Below, in pieces: positions 45,249 through 53,971 of a stretch of DNA of 64,000 nucleotides (position 1 is its first letter; each line of letters starts with the position of its first letter). The stretch comes from Advenella sp. S44 (GTDB taxonomy: Bacteria > Pseudomonadota > Gammaproteobacteria > Burkholderiales > Burkholderiaceae_B): the NCBI RefSeq assembly GCF_002810445.1, contig NZ_NEXS01000003.1, forward strand, positions 248,001-312,000, written 5' to 3'. The notes below the pieces were generated by a model. That model searched no databases and was not told the origin of the DNA. It was given only the letters and a program-made list of their open reading frames with translations. Both the position numbers and the translations under genes were made by a program.

Positions 45249-45518
45249 TCCTCGTTCCCTGTTTCTATCTGTTTAAAGTGGTGGATTTTACGGAAATGCC
45301 AAAAAAATGAATATAAGGGTTAACTCTTATAAAATAAGGTTAACTTTATGATTTGATATAGATATTGTCGTGTGGTTTTTTTCGGAATTGGCCGGGTTAA
45401 CCCCGGTTTTGCATCATTCTGTTCGCAGGTCGCCGAAAACAGGACCCTAAGCAACCTGCGATGCGCTGTGTGTGTTGCTACCAGGCTCAGGGTGCCCTGG
45501 CCAAGGAAACTGAAAAAT
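45249..45518. promoter_or_regulatory. putP upstream region with three GGTTAAC copies
   Basis: GGTTAAC occurs at 45318-45324, 45338-45344 and 45395-45401. The last is inside the near-palindrome CCGGGTTAACCCCGG (45392-45406). The first two are about two helical turns apart. This may be an operator for putP or the 3' region of tssG. The regulator is unknown. Confidence 0.35.
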
Positions 45519-46553
45519 CTACAGTTTTTCGCGCAGTTCATAATCGATAATCACATCGTGCGCGTCGCCGGCGCTCTCGGGACGCAGTCCCATCCAGGAG
45601 CCCAGGCCCAGGGGCGAAGCCTCGCCCAGGCGAATTCCCTTGACGTCCTCTCTTTTAAGCACGATTTGAGCATCCCAGTTCAGTTCAATGCCGACGTAAT
45701 GTCGCAACCAGTGCGTCAATTGTCGGGCCTTGCGCGTACCCGGCATGAACTGGTCAAACTCGGTGCGGCTGAGCGGACCTAACGACAATCGAAATTTATG
45801 CTGGGCATCGCGCACCGAGCTGCCCAGGATTGTGTCCTGGCCCAATCCCATGCTGCCATTCAGGCCCAGTTGCTGCGCTGGGTCCAGGGCGATCCATTGC
45901 GGTACAAACTCTTTGAGGCTGACATTAATATTGAAGAAGGTTTTCAGTATCTGGATAATGCCTTCCGGATTGCGCGTCTGCCGAACCAGATGGCCTGCAA
46001 AGAAATATTTGGCGTGATCCATGATCGAATCGCGCTGCTTCAGGGATTCCTGTCCCTGATTGATCAGGCTCGCAACATGACGGCTGAAATTTTCTTCGGG
46101 GCGATCAAGACTTACCGTGCTTTGCGCATCTGCCCAGGCGCGGTAAAACAGTGCAATCAGGCGATGATGAAAAATATCGGCGAAGGCCGAGAGGGTGTGA
46201 TCGCGGTGATGTACGATCCGTTCCCGCACATATTCTGTCAGGTGCAGCGGCAGAGGACCGTTGGGGCCAAACAGGCCATAGCTCAGAACGGAGACAACGG
46301 GCGGGCCGTCTTTATCACGATCGACATCGCAAATGGTGGAAGGCGCGAACGCCATGGACGGTTCCTGGCGCAGTCGCACCGGCTCACGCGAGGGCAGTGA
46401 GTCTCGTCCCAGCGGCTTTCTTGTGCCACTGCGTGCGTCCAGCCAGCGCAGTACATGATACAAACCGAATCTATAGGGGTCTGCTTCAAGTTTTTGCCAG
46501 AAGTCCGGCGGCAGCGTATTGGCTGGCGTCACAGGATCCGAAGGTGTATCCAT
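45519..46553 (-). CDS. tssG: T6SS baseplate protein TssG
   Basis: 344 residues from the ATG at 46553; the 48 codons upstream cover the 25-base tandem repeats and look untranslated. TssG (ImpH/VasB) features: PYRFGLYHVLRWLDA, LGRDSLPSREPVRLRQEPSMAFAPS, SYGLFGPNGPLPLHLTEYVRERI and the C-terminal FDQFMPG...LTHWLRHYVG region. TssG forms the baseplate wedge with TssE, TssF and TssK. TssF normally precedes TssG in the same operon; here tssG stands alone on the minus strand, divergent from clpV. Confidence 0.93.
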   Translation of the reverse strand: MDTPSDPVTPANTLPPDFWQKLEADPYRFGLYHVLRWLDARSGTRKPLGRDSLPSREPVRLRQEPSMAFAPSTICDVDRDKDGPPVVSVLSYGLFGPNGPLPLHLTEYVRERIVHHRDHTLSAFADIFHHRLIALFYRAWADAQSTVSLDRPEENFSRHVASLINQGQESLKQRDSIMDHAKYFFAGHLVRQTRNPEGIIQILKTFFNINVSLKEFVPQWIALDPAQQLGLNGSMGLGQDTILGSSVRDAQHKFRLSLGPLSRTEFDQFMPGTRKARQLTHWLRHYVGIELNWDAQIVLKREDVKGIRLGEASPLGLGSWMGLRPESAGDAHDVIIDYELREKL

Positions 46554-47025
46554 GCGGTTGGTATACCTGTCAAAAGGTGTATAAGATATCTTGGCGAAAT
46601 GACATGGCGGTTGCAGCCCGTGTATGACGTGGCGGTTACAGCCAGTGTACCTGAAACCTTGATATATTGCGCAAGGGCAGGCGTGCCGCAGGTGCACATC
46701 ATATCAGATATCGAAAAGGGGGCGATATCTGTCAGAGCAGACAAAGCCGGCATCCCGCGCTGCGTCGACAAGGCCAGCGATGCCAATCCATGGCGCTAAA
46801 TCGATGAATACGTCTTGGCTGCCAAAGAGCTGCAACTAAAGAGCCGCAACCAAAGAACTGCGCAGCCCATGACAAGCAAGCTGCTCGTTGTTTACATTTA
46901 GCAAAACTTTATGATTCGAAAAGCGGCGCAGATCACGTAACATACAGGGCATTCTTTCACAGGCAGGTCATATCTTTCGGTTACGCTTTTCAATCCACAC
47001 ATGACAGCAAGCAAAATAATCAATT
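46554..47025. promoter_or_regulatory. Divergent spacer tssG-clpV with 25-base tandem repeat
   Basis: 472 bases without a gene. At 46599-46623 and 46624-46648 two adjacent 25-base units (each beginning ATGAC and ending GTGT, with TGGCGGTT at their centre) differ at only about 4 positions. Since both divergent T6SS transcripts start here, the repeats could be an operator. The stretch from 46880 to 46930 is AT-rich. Confidence 0.5.
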
Positions 47026-49653
47026 ATGTCTGAAATTAATCGCAGCGATCTATTTGGAAAACTCGACACTTTGCTGTACCGTGCCCTGGAAGGCGCGACG
47101 GCATTTTGCAAACTGCGGGGCAACCCGCATGTGGAATTGGTGCACTGGCTTCATCAAATCATGCATGAACATGATAGTGACCTGCAGAAAATTATTCGAT
47201 ATTTTGAGCTCAATCCCGATCAGCTGGAGCGCGGTATCGTGGCCACGCTGGATGAGTTGCCGCGCGGCGCCTCGTCCGTTTCTGATCTGTCTGAACATCT
47301 GGACAATGCGACCGAAAGGGCCTGGGTTTACGGTTCGCTCAAGTACGGCGAAGCGCGCATTCGCAGTGCGCATCTGATTCTGGGGATTCTCAAGACGCAT
47401 TCGCTGCGCAATGTGCTCTATGGCATTGCACCCGAATTCAAGAAAATCACGCCCGATGTGCTGGCCGATAATTTGCCGGCCATCGTTCGCGATTCTGTCG
47501 AGCAGCAGGACAGCGCTGCGCTGTCTGCGGGCGCAACCGGCGCGCCTGCTGCCGGCGGCAGTGGCAAGTCGGCGTTGTCGCAGTACGCGGTCGATATGAC
47601 GGCCCGGGCGCGCAACAATGAAATTGATCCGGTTTCCGGTCGCGACGAGGAAATCCGCCAGATTGTGGATATTCTGATGCGCCGTCGCCAGAACAATCCA
47701 CTGCTGACGGGAGAGGCCGGTGTGGGCAAGACGGCCGTGGTCGAAGGGCTGGCGATCCGCCTGGCCAGTGGCGATGTGCCGCCTTCGCTGCGCGACGTAT
47801 CGTTGTACCTGCTGGACATCGGGCTGTTATCTGCCGGTGCAAGCATGAAGGGAGAATTTGAATCGCGCCTGCGCCAGGTCATTGATGAAGTGCAGGCCAG
47901 CGAAAAGCCGATTGTGCTGTTCATTGATGAAATCCATACTCTGATTGGCGCAGGCGGGGCCGCAGGTACGGGCGACGCGGCTAATCTGCTTAAGCCGGCA
48001 TTGGCGCGCGGGCAATTGCGCACGATCGGCGCGACAACCTGGGCGGAATATAAAAAGTATATTGAAAAAGATCCGGCGCTCACGCGTCGCTTCCAGGTAG
48101 TGCAGGTGCACGAGCCAGCCGAGGCGAAGGCGCTGATTATGTTGCGCGGTCTGGCAGGGAGGCTGGAGTCCCATCATCAGGTTCTGCTTTTGGATGAAGC
48201 CATTGATGCCGCGGTTCGGCTGTCACACCGTTATATACCGGCACGCCAGCTTCCCGACAAGGCAGTGGCGCTGCTCGATACCGCGTGCGCCCGCGTGGCG
48301 GTCAGTCAGCATGCACAGCCGCCGGCTGTTGAGGATTCGCGTCGCCGGATTGAGCACCTGCAGATTGAACGCGATATTGCACAACGTGAGTTGCAGGTAG
48401 GTGTTGGCAGCGAAGAACGCATTACCAATCTTGATAATGATTTGCAGGCGGCGCAGCAAGAGCTTGGTCGGCTGCAGGAAAACTGGCAGACTGAGCAGGG
48501 GCTGGCTGCCAGGCTATTTGAGTTGCGCCAGGTGTTGCGCAACGAGGATACCAGCGAACAATTACGCGCCGAGACACTGGCTGCGCTCAAAGAGGTGCAG
48601 CAGCAGCTGGAGGCTCAGCAGGGCGAGGCGCCGCTGATCTTTCCTTCGGTGGATGCCAATGCGGTGGCTGCTGTTGTGGCTGACTGGACAGGCATTCCTG
48701 TAGGACGTATGGTCAAGGACGAGGCCAGTTCGGTATTACAGTTGTCCGATTCCCTGGAAAAACGGGTGATTGGCCAGCGCGACGGGCTCGATGCGATTGC
48801 TCGGCGTATCCAGACATCTCGTGCCCGGCTGACAGACCCGAACAAGCCGGTCGGCGTGTTTCTGCTTTGCGGCCCCAGCGGCGTGGGCAAGACCGAGACA
48901 GCGCTGGCGCTGGCCGAAACGCTTTACGGCGGCGAGCAGAATCTCATATCTATTAATATGAGCGAGTTCCAGGAAGCACATACAGTATCCACGCTCAAGG
49001 GCGCACCGCCAGGCTATGTCGGTTATGGCGAAGGCGGCGTGCTGACCGAGGCCGTGCGCCGTCGTCCCTATAGCGTGGTGCTACTCGATGAAGTGGAAAA
49101 GGCGCACGCCGATGTGCATGAGATTTTCTTTCAGGTCTTTGACAAAGGCTGGATGGAAGATGGCGAAGGGCGCTATATCGACTTCAAAAATACGGTGATT
49201 ATCCTGACCTCGAACGTCGGCACTGATCGCATCGTGGATCTATGCAAGGATCCGGATTTAATGCCGGATGCCGAGGGGCTGACCGGCGCCTTGCGCGAGC
49301 CGCTGCTTGGTGTCTTCCCAGCAGCGTTACTGGGTCGACTCGTTGTGGTGCCGTATTTGCCGCTGTCTGATCAGATGCTGGGCAGTATCGTGCGCCTGCA
49401 GCTGGAGCGCATCAGGCTGCGGTTGCAGCAGAATCACAATATTGATTTTGACGTAACCGATGCCGCCGTGTCGCAGATCGTCGGGCGTTGCACTGAGGTC
49501 GAGTCGGGGGGGCGCATGGTAGATGCCATTCTGACCAATACCGTGTTGCCGAAAGTGAGCCAGGAAATTCTGATGAGCACCATCGAAGGACGTCGTCTGA
49601 ACCGAGTATCGCTGGATGCGCAAGAGGGTGAATTTGTTTATCAGTACAGCTGA
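47026..49653 (+). CDS. clpV: T6SS sheath-recycling ATPase ClpV (TssH)
   Basis: 875 residues, a Hsp100 AAA+ protein. It has an N-terminal Clp domain (about 1-160), first Walker A GEAGVGKTA at about 229, middle coiled-coil (about 400-540, rich in Gln/Glu/Leu), second Walker A GPSGVGKTE at 616 and the ClpV-type C-terminus. Pore loop GAPPGYVGYGEGG is present. ClpV disassembles the contracted TssB/TssC sheath. It is transcribed away from tssG and ends before a shared terminator with fha. Confidence 0.95.
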   Translation: MSEINRSDLFGKLDTLLYRALEGATAFCKLRGNPHVELVHWLHQIMHEHDSDLQKIIRYFELNPDQLERGIVATLDELPRGASSVSDLSEHLDNATERAWVYGSLKYGEARIRSAHLILGILKTHSLRNVLYGIAPEFKKITPDVLADNLPAIVRDSVEQQDSAALSAGATGAPAAGGSGKSALSQYAVDMTARARNNEIDPVSGRDEEIRQIVDILMRRRQNNPLLTGEAGVGKTAVVEGLAIRLASGDVPPSLRDVSLYLLDIGLLSAGASMKGEFESRLRQVIDEVQASEKPIVLFIDEIHTLIGAGGAAGTGDAANLLKPALARGQLRTIGATTWAEYKKYIEKDPALTRRFQVVQVHEPAEAKALIMLRGLAGRLESHHQVLLLDEAIDAAVRLSHRYIPARQLPDKAVALLDTACARVAVSQHAQPPAVEDSRRRIEHLQIERDIAQRELQVGVGSEERITNLDNDLQAAQQELGRLQENWQTEQGLAARLFELRQVLRNEDTSEQLRAETLAALKEVQQQLEAQQGEAPLIFPSVDANAVAAVVADWTGIPVGRMVKDEASSVLQLSDSLEKRVIGQRDGLDAIARRIQTSRARLTDPNKPVGVFLLCGPSGVGKTETALALAETLYGGEQNLISINMSEFQEAHTVSTLKGAPPGYVGYGEGGVLTEAVRRRPYSVVLLDEVEKAHADVHEIFFQVFDKGWMEDGEGRYIDFKNTVIILTSNVGTDRIVDLCKDPDLMPDAEGLTGALREPLLGVFPAALLGRLVVVPYLPLSDQMLGSIVRLQLERIRLRLQQNHNIDFDVTDAAVSQIVGRCTEVESGGRMVDAILTNTVLPKVSQEILMSTIEGRRLNRVSLDAQEGEFVYQYS

Positions 49654-49742
49654 AAGCCAATTCAATTGAAATTGAGCAACCGGACAGGCGACGCATGCTG
49701 ATTGTGATCTCTGACGGTTAATTCCGATGAATTTGGATCGGC

Positions 49743-49772
49743 AAAATGCCCGTTAACGCAGCGGGCATTTTT
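49743..49772. terminator. Rho-independent terminator between clpV and fha
   Basis: AAAATGCCCG, loop TTAACGCAG, CGGGCATTTTT: an 8-10-bp stem with a T-run on the plus strand and an A-run that becomes a T-run on the minus strand. It serves the convergent clpV and fha genes. Confidence 0.85.
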
Positions 49773-49826
49773 CGTATGGGGTCGTGCGACAGGCGGTTTG
49801 CCCGGGACACGGCCTCGTCCTGAATA

Positions 49827-49915
49827 ATGTTATTCGTTGCACAACCCGGTCTGAAAAACGATGTTATTTGTCGACACCGCCCGGTCCTGGGCGATCCTAT
49901 TTGTCGTCCGGGTCC
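49827..49915. repeat. Three imperfect 33-34-base copies of the fha gene end
   Basis: Units begin at 49827, 49861 and about 49893 (ATGTTATTCGTTG, ATGTTATTTGTCG, ATCCTATTTGTCG, each followed by a CCGGTC/CCGGGTC word). The third covers the fha stop and its last codons (PDDK, read on the minus strand). The first two look like duplicated, degraded copies downstream of the stop. Confidence 0.5.
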
Positions 49916-50997
49916 TTGTCTTTTTCTTTATAGCCGGAATGGGCGGCCCGGCGCAGCGTCTCAAGAATATTATCCTCCTTGTGGCTGTCCAGGGCGGTAT
50001 CCTTGTTCAGGGTAGTCGGGCTGTCGTCGCTGAAAATCGTGTGACGATCTTTGTCCGCGCCGTCCGAGGGCAATGCCGCCAGTGGATCCCCGTCAATCGA
50101 AGGATGATGCATGCCTTGGGGCTTGAGCAGCTCCACCGGATTATGATGATTGCGATTGGCCGCCGACTCCATATCGAACGGGTGCTGCTCGTCCGAGGTT
50201 GTGGCACCTACTGGCAGTACGCCGGGGCCGCTGAGCAGATCCTTGAAAATATCGTCCGGGTTTTCTTCGGGAGCAGGGGTGGCCGCTGTAGCGCTTTCAT
50301 CCGCTTGCGCGATGTTTGTATTGGACGATATTGGACTGGGCGATGAGGGCTCAGAAGTCGCGCCATTATCGTGCAGCGGAGCGACCGTGGTGTTGGGTGC
50401 GGGTGTCGGGGGCGGCATTCTATTGATAGGCGTGCCCAGCGGATGCTCTTGGGCAAGAGGGTCTGCCTGAACGCCGTCATCGCTTGTTTCTGCCGGTGGC
50501 TGGTAGGCCGGATGCCAGGTGGGCAGCTTGTCGCTACTGTCGGCGTGTGAAGTTGCAGAGCCTGTAGCTGCGCTTATGCCAGTCGCGCTCGCGCCTGCCG
50601 CTGCAGCGCCACCGGCGAAGGCGGCGGTGTCATACGGTGTTGCGCTTAGTGCGGCGTTATCAATGTCGCCGGCAGGGTCCGATGACGCTTGTGAATCACC
50701 TAAGGTGATCTGGTAATCACCCACGGTAATGCTGTCGCCATTGTTTACCGTGCTCTCCTGGGACAATCCAAGAGGCGTGTCGTTGACAGCGACGCGGCCC
50801 ATGCTGCTCATGTTGAGCACGGTCGCGGCGCTGCGGCTGTCATCCAGTCGGACAATGGCCTGCAATGTGCTCAGTTCACCCGACGGATCGGGCAGATTCA
50901 CGTCATTCTGCTGTCCACGGCCTATCGTGCCGCCGGGCGGTTGCAACTGACAGGTGAATGTGGTGGCGTTGTGCAGATGTTGTACGGTCAGTTTCAT
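49897..50997 (-). CDS. T6SS FHA-domain protein (Fha/TagH-like)
   Basis: 366 residues. N-terminal forkhead-associated domain (about 10-105): GTIGRGQQNDVNLPDPSGELSTLQAIVRL and NGDSITVGDYQITLGD. The usual SRxH phosphothreonine-binding segment reads STLQ here, so binding may be altered. The rest is Pro/Ser/Asp-rich and looks disordered, with no ImpI-type C-terminal domain. Fha proteins take part in T6SS post-translational control with PpkA-type kinases. It starts 58 bases after the lipoprotein gene on the same strand. Confidence 0.85.
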   Translation of the reverse strand: MKLTVQHLHNATTFTCQLQPPGGTIGRGQQNDVNLPDPSGELSTLQAIVRLDDSRSAATVLNMSSMGRVAVNDTPLGLSQESTVNNGDSITVGDYQITLGDSQASSDPAGDIDNAALSATPYDTAAFAGGAAAAGASATGISAATGSATSHADSSDKLPTWHPAYQPPAETSDDGVQADPLAQEHPLGTPINRMPPPTPAPNTTVAPLHDNGATSEPSSPSPISSNTNIAQADESATAATPAPEENPDDIFKDLLSGPGVLPVGATTSDEQHPFDMESAANRNHHNPVELLKPQGMHHPSIDGDPLAALPSDGADKDRHTIFSDDSPTTLNKDTALDSHKEDNILETLRRAAHSGYKEKDKDPDDK

Positions 50998-51055
50998 GAT
51001 GGGTTCTGCTCCTTGACCGAGGACGGCGATGGCGTCCCCGTCATGCCGCGCCGGT

Positions 51056-51544
51056 CTATTTCGTCAGAGGGCGTATGGGCGTAATGCTGCCGCTGGCCGA
51101 GGCGCTGCCAGAGCCTGCGGTTTGCGCTGGCTGATGCTGTGCCTGTACCCGTTCAAACACCGGTCCCCATGACGGGTGTGATTTTTCGGCCGGAAGCAAT
51201 GTGAAATTGGGGTTCAGTGTCAGGATCTGTTCAAATGTGCTGGCACAACTGCGCTTGGCTTCAGTCAGGCACTCGCTGAATGCCTTGTATTTAAGAGCCG
51301 TGGTGTGCAAGGCCACCGACCCGGTGCTTAGTGCCGGGGTGTTGCTCACCTGGGTAATTACCGCCTGGTATTGCCCGGCCATAAAAGTTTCGCGTACCGG
51401 CCGGATTTGAACTTCTTCGGACGAGCTCAATGCATTTGAGCCCGAGTCGCCCCACAGAGAGCATGCAGACATCATGACACTGGCAGCCAGCACACCGGAC
51501 ACGAGAAGCAGACGTGAAGCGCTTGTTTTTTTGAATTGAGACAT
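51056..51544 (-). CDS. T6SS-associated lipoprotein, possibly TssQ-like
   Basis: 162 residues from the ATG at 51544 (an in-frame ATG at 51568 would add 8). A lipoprotein signal peptide ends in SVMMSACS, so the mature protein starts at a Cys and is membrane-anchored. The mature part is about 135 residues with a short helical repeat look (FMAGQYQAVITQVSNTPAL, KYKAFSECLTEAKRSCASTF) and a Ser/Ala/Gly tail. It resembles the TssQ lipoproteins seen beside T6SS genes of betaproteobacteria, from memory. Divergent from tssJ and upstream of fha. Confidence 0.65.
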   Translation of the reverse strand: MSQFKKTSASRLLLVSGVLAASVMMSACSLWGDSGSNALSSSEEVQIRPVRETFMAGQYQAVITQVSNTPALSTGSVALHTTALKYKAFSECLTEAKRSCASTFEQILTLNPNFTLLPAEKSHPSWGPVFERVQAQHQPAQTAGSGSASASGSITPIRPLTK

Positions 51545-52082
51545 GTTTGTGTAATAGAAATATTTCATAATGCAGTTTGACGTTGCCTGTTAATACAACT
51601 GAAATATACCGTTTTAATGTTGCATATGACAATTGCAGATTACCCGCGATGCCGGCATTTCCCGGAAGAAATATTTTTCATTGAATGTTATTAGCCACCG
51701 CGCTATGTACAGGATATTAATACTTCCAGATGACAATAGCATGTTAATTTGACGGCATCGTGCTTAGGAAAAGTAAATTATGTAACAAACAGGTAACTTT
51801 CGAAAAATACTGTTTAATTTAACTACATCTTAACCAATTTCAGTAAAAGTATAGGCTTTTGTGCTTGATGTTTTGGTCTGTCATAAACACAATTGAAATC
51901 GACGTATCCGCCGGGTATGAAGGAGCGGCCGGGATTGATTGCAACAGGCATAATATCAAGGGCCGACGGGACAGACAGCAACTGGCATAAAGCTCGGTCT
52001 GCAAATGCAGATTACGGCGGCAATCGCCAGCTGTGCCAACGCACGGTCAGCAATTGCAGGCTATTGAATGAGGACATGGTAA
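51545..52082. promoter_or_regulatory. AT-rich divergent control region of the T6SS
   Basis: 538 bases without a gene between the lipoprotein gene and tssJ. The part 51570-51890 is far richer in A and T than all neighbours, with runs such as TTTAATTTAAC and GTAAATTATG. It probably holds both promoters and is a likely target for H-NS/MvaT-like silencing (inference). No specific operator was recognised. Confidence 0.5.
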
Positions 52083-52610
52083 ATGACATCAATTTATAAC
52101 AAGATCATAAAGCTGGGGACAGTCGGTCTGATCGGCGCTGCTGCGCTAGCCGGGTGTGCTTCCACTGAATCCAAAATGGCGGTTCCCTACATTGTCGAAT
52201 TAAAAGCAGATAGTCAGGTAAACCCCAATGCTTCGGGCAAGCCTTCTCCCATTAAGATCACGATATACGAACTGAAGTCAACCAATGCATTTGACACGGC
52301 CAACTATTTTGCCCTGATGAAGGATCCGCGAGCCGTACTGGGTGACCAGATGCTTGAGGTCAATTCAAGCATCATCAAGCCGGGAAGTACCGAGGAAATC
52401 AAGGCTTCGGGCAATACCCAGGCCAAGGCTATCGGTATTGTTGCATCGTACCGTGACCTGAATAACAGCCAATGGCGTCTGGTCGTAGACCTGCCGGAAG
52501 CTGAGACCACCAATTTCTATAAATTCTGGCAGTTCTCTCCCAACGAAGCCCGTATTCGCGTTGATGTGCAGAGAGCCGCTATTAACGTCAACAAAACAGA
52601 ACCAAAATAA
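52083..52610 (+). CDS. tssJ: T6SS outer-membrane lipoprotein TssJ
   Basis: 175 residues with a lipoprotein signal peptide (lipobox LAGC, Cys25). The mature domain has the TssJ beta-sandwich pattern: PIKITIYELKSTNAFDTANYFALMKDPRAVLGDQML and IGIVASYRDLNNSQWRLVVDLP. TssJ anchors the TssJLM membrane complex in the outer membrane. GAGGAC precedes the ATG with about 8 bases. It is the first gene of a six- or seven-gene run ending near 63947. Confidence 0.92.
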   Translation: MTSIYNKIIKLGTVGLIGAAALAGCASTESKMAVPYIVELKADSQVNPNASGKPSPIKITIYELKSTNAFDTANYFALMKDPRAVLGDQMLEVNSSIIKPGSTEEIKASGNTQAKAIGIVASYRDLNNSQWRLVVDLPEAETTNFYKFWQFSPNEARIRVDVQRAAINVNKTEPK

Positions 52611-52625
52611 ACTGCAGATTGTTTT

Positions 52626-53969
52626 ATGAGCATAAAAGATAAAGTAGTCTGGTCCGAGGGAATGTTTCTTCGCCCTCATCATTTTCAGCAGTTCGAGCGA
52701 TTCCTGGAACACAATCTGCGGGTGCGCATTGAAAGCATTTCAAGTGTGTTCTGGGGTTTCCAGGACCTGGATATCGATATCGATGCCCTGGCGCTGGGAA
52801 AGATCGCACTGAAAAAAGCAACAGGTCTGTTTCCCGACGGCACGCCATTCAGCTTTGATGCCGAGTCTGCGCCGTTTGCATTTGAGGTGCCCGCCGGCAC
52901 CCTGGACACGCGGATATACCTGGCCATTCCGCGTGTACGGGAAGGCGCCGAAGACGTGGTGTTTGAAGAGACGGCCGACTCACTGGCTCGCTATAGCGTT
53001 ATTGAAGAAGAAGTGGTTGACACTTGTGAAGTCTCGCTCGGAACGGCAGTTGTCCAGGTTGGCCGGTTGCGCTTTCGGCTCATGCTTGAATCTGATTTCG
53101 GTGACGAGTGGATCGGTATGCCGCTGGCCCGTGTCACGGAGCGCAGCGCAGACAACAAGGTGGTGCTCGATTTCACTTATATTCCGCCGGTACTGTCCAG
53201 CCACGTCAGTTTTGCGCTGACCAGCTTTATCCGCGAACTGTTCGGGCTACTCAATGCGCGTAGCGAGTTGCTGGCCGCCCGCTTGAACCAGCCGGGTCGC
53301 GGCGGGGTGGCCGAGGTTTCCGAATTCCTGATTCTGGAAACCATCAATCGCTATCGTGGCGCCCTGTGGCACATGACGACACTTGGCAATTTACATCCGG
53401 AACGGATTTTCCACGATTTTCTGATGCTGGCCAGCGACATGGCCACGTTTTCGGGCACGGGAAAGCGCATGGAGACATTTCCGGCTTATGTACATGATGA
53501 TTTGCGCGTCAGCTTTGAGCCGCTGATGCAGGTGCTGCGCCGGGCCCTCACCACCATTCTGGAAGAGCAGGCCATTCGCATACCGCTGCATGACAAAGGC
53601 CAGGGATTGCGGGTGGGGCAGGTTACCGACCCGCATCTGCTGCAGTCGGCCGAGTTCATTATTGCCGTGCATGCGGACATGCCGGCAGAGCTGACACGCA
53701 CGCGCTTTCCCGCACAGGTCAAGTTGGGGCCGGTAGAGCGTATCCGTGATCTGGTGCATCTGCAATTGCCAGGCGTGTCTTTGAAACCGGTCACCAACGT
53801 GCCGCGTCAGTTGCCGTACAGTGCCGGGCACATTTATTTTTCCCTGGAGAAAACCGGCGATATGTGGAAACAGCTGGAACGCACCGGCGCGCTGGCGCTG
53901 CATCTTGCCGGGGAGTTTCCGGGACTGACACTTGAGTTCTGGGCGATCAGAGAGGATCGGGACAGGTAA
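52626..53969 (+). CDS. tssK: T6SS baseplate protein TssK
   Basis: 447 residues, the usual size. Landmarks are VVWSEGMFLRPHHFQQFERFLEHNLR at the N-terminus, VSEFLILETINRYRGALWHMTTLGNLHPERIF in the middle, and QLPGVSLKPVTNVPRQLPYSAGHIYFSLEKTG near the C-terminus. TssK links the baseplate to the membrane complex. No strong ribosome-binding site was seen 5-10 bases upstream, so it may depend on coupling from tssJ (15-base spacing). Confidence 0.95.
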   Translation: MSIKDKVVWSEGMFLRPHHFQQFERFLEHNLRVRIESISSVFWGFQDLDIDIDALALGKIALKKATGLFPDGTPFSFDAESAPFAFEVPAGTLDTRIYLAIPRVREGAEDVVFEETADSLARYSVIEEEVVDTCEVSLGTAVVQVGRLRFRLMLESDFGDEWIGMPLARVTERSADNKVVLDFTYIPPVLSSHVSFALTSFIRELFGLLNARSELLAARLNQPGRGGVAEVSEFLILETINRYRGALWHMTTLGNLHPERIFHDFLMLASDMATFSGTGKRMETFPAYVHDDLRVSFEPLMQVLRRALTTILEEQAIRIPLHDKGQGLRVGQVTDPHLLQSAEFIIAVHADMPAELTRTRFPAQVKLGPVERIRDLVHLQLPGVSLKPVTNVPRQLPYSAGHIYFSLEKTGDMWKQLERTGALALHLAGEFPGLTLEFWAIREDRDR

Positions 53970-53971
53970 AC

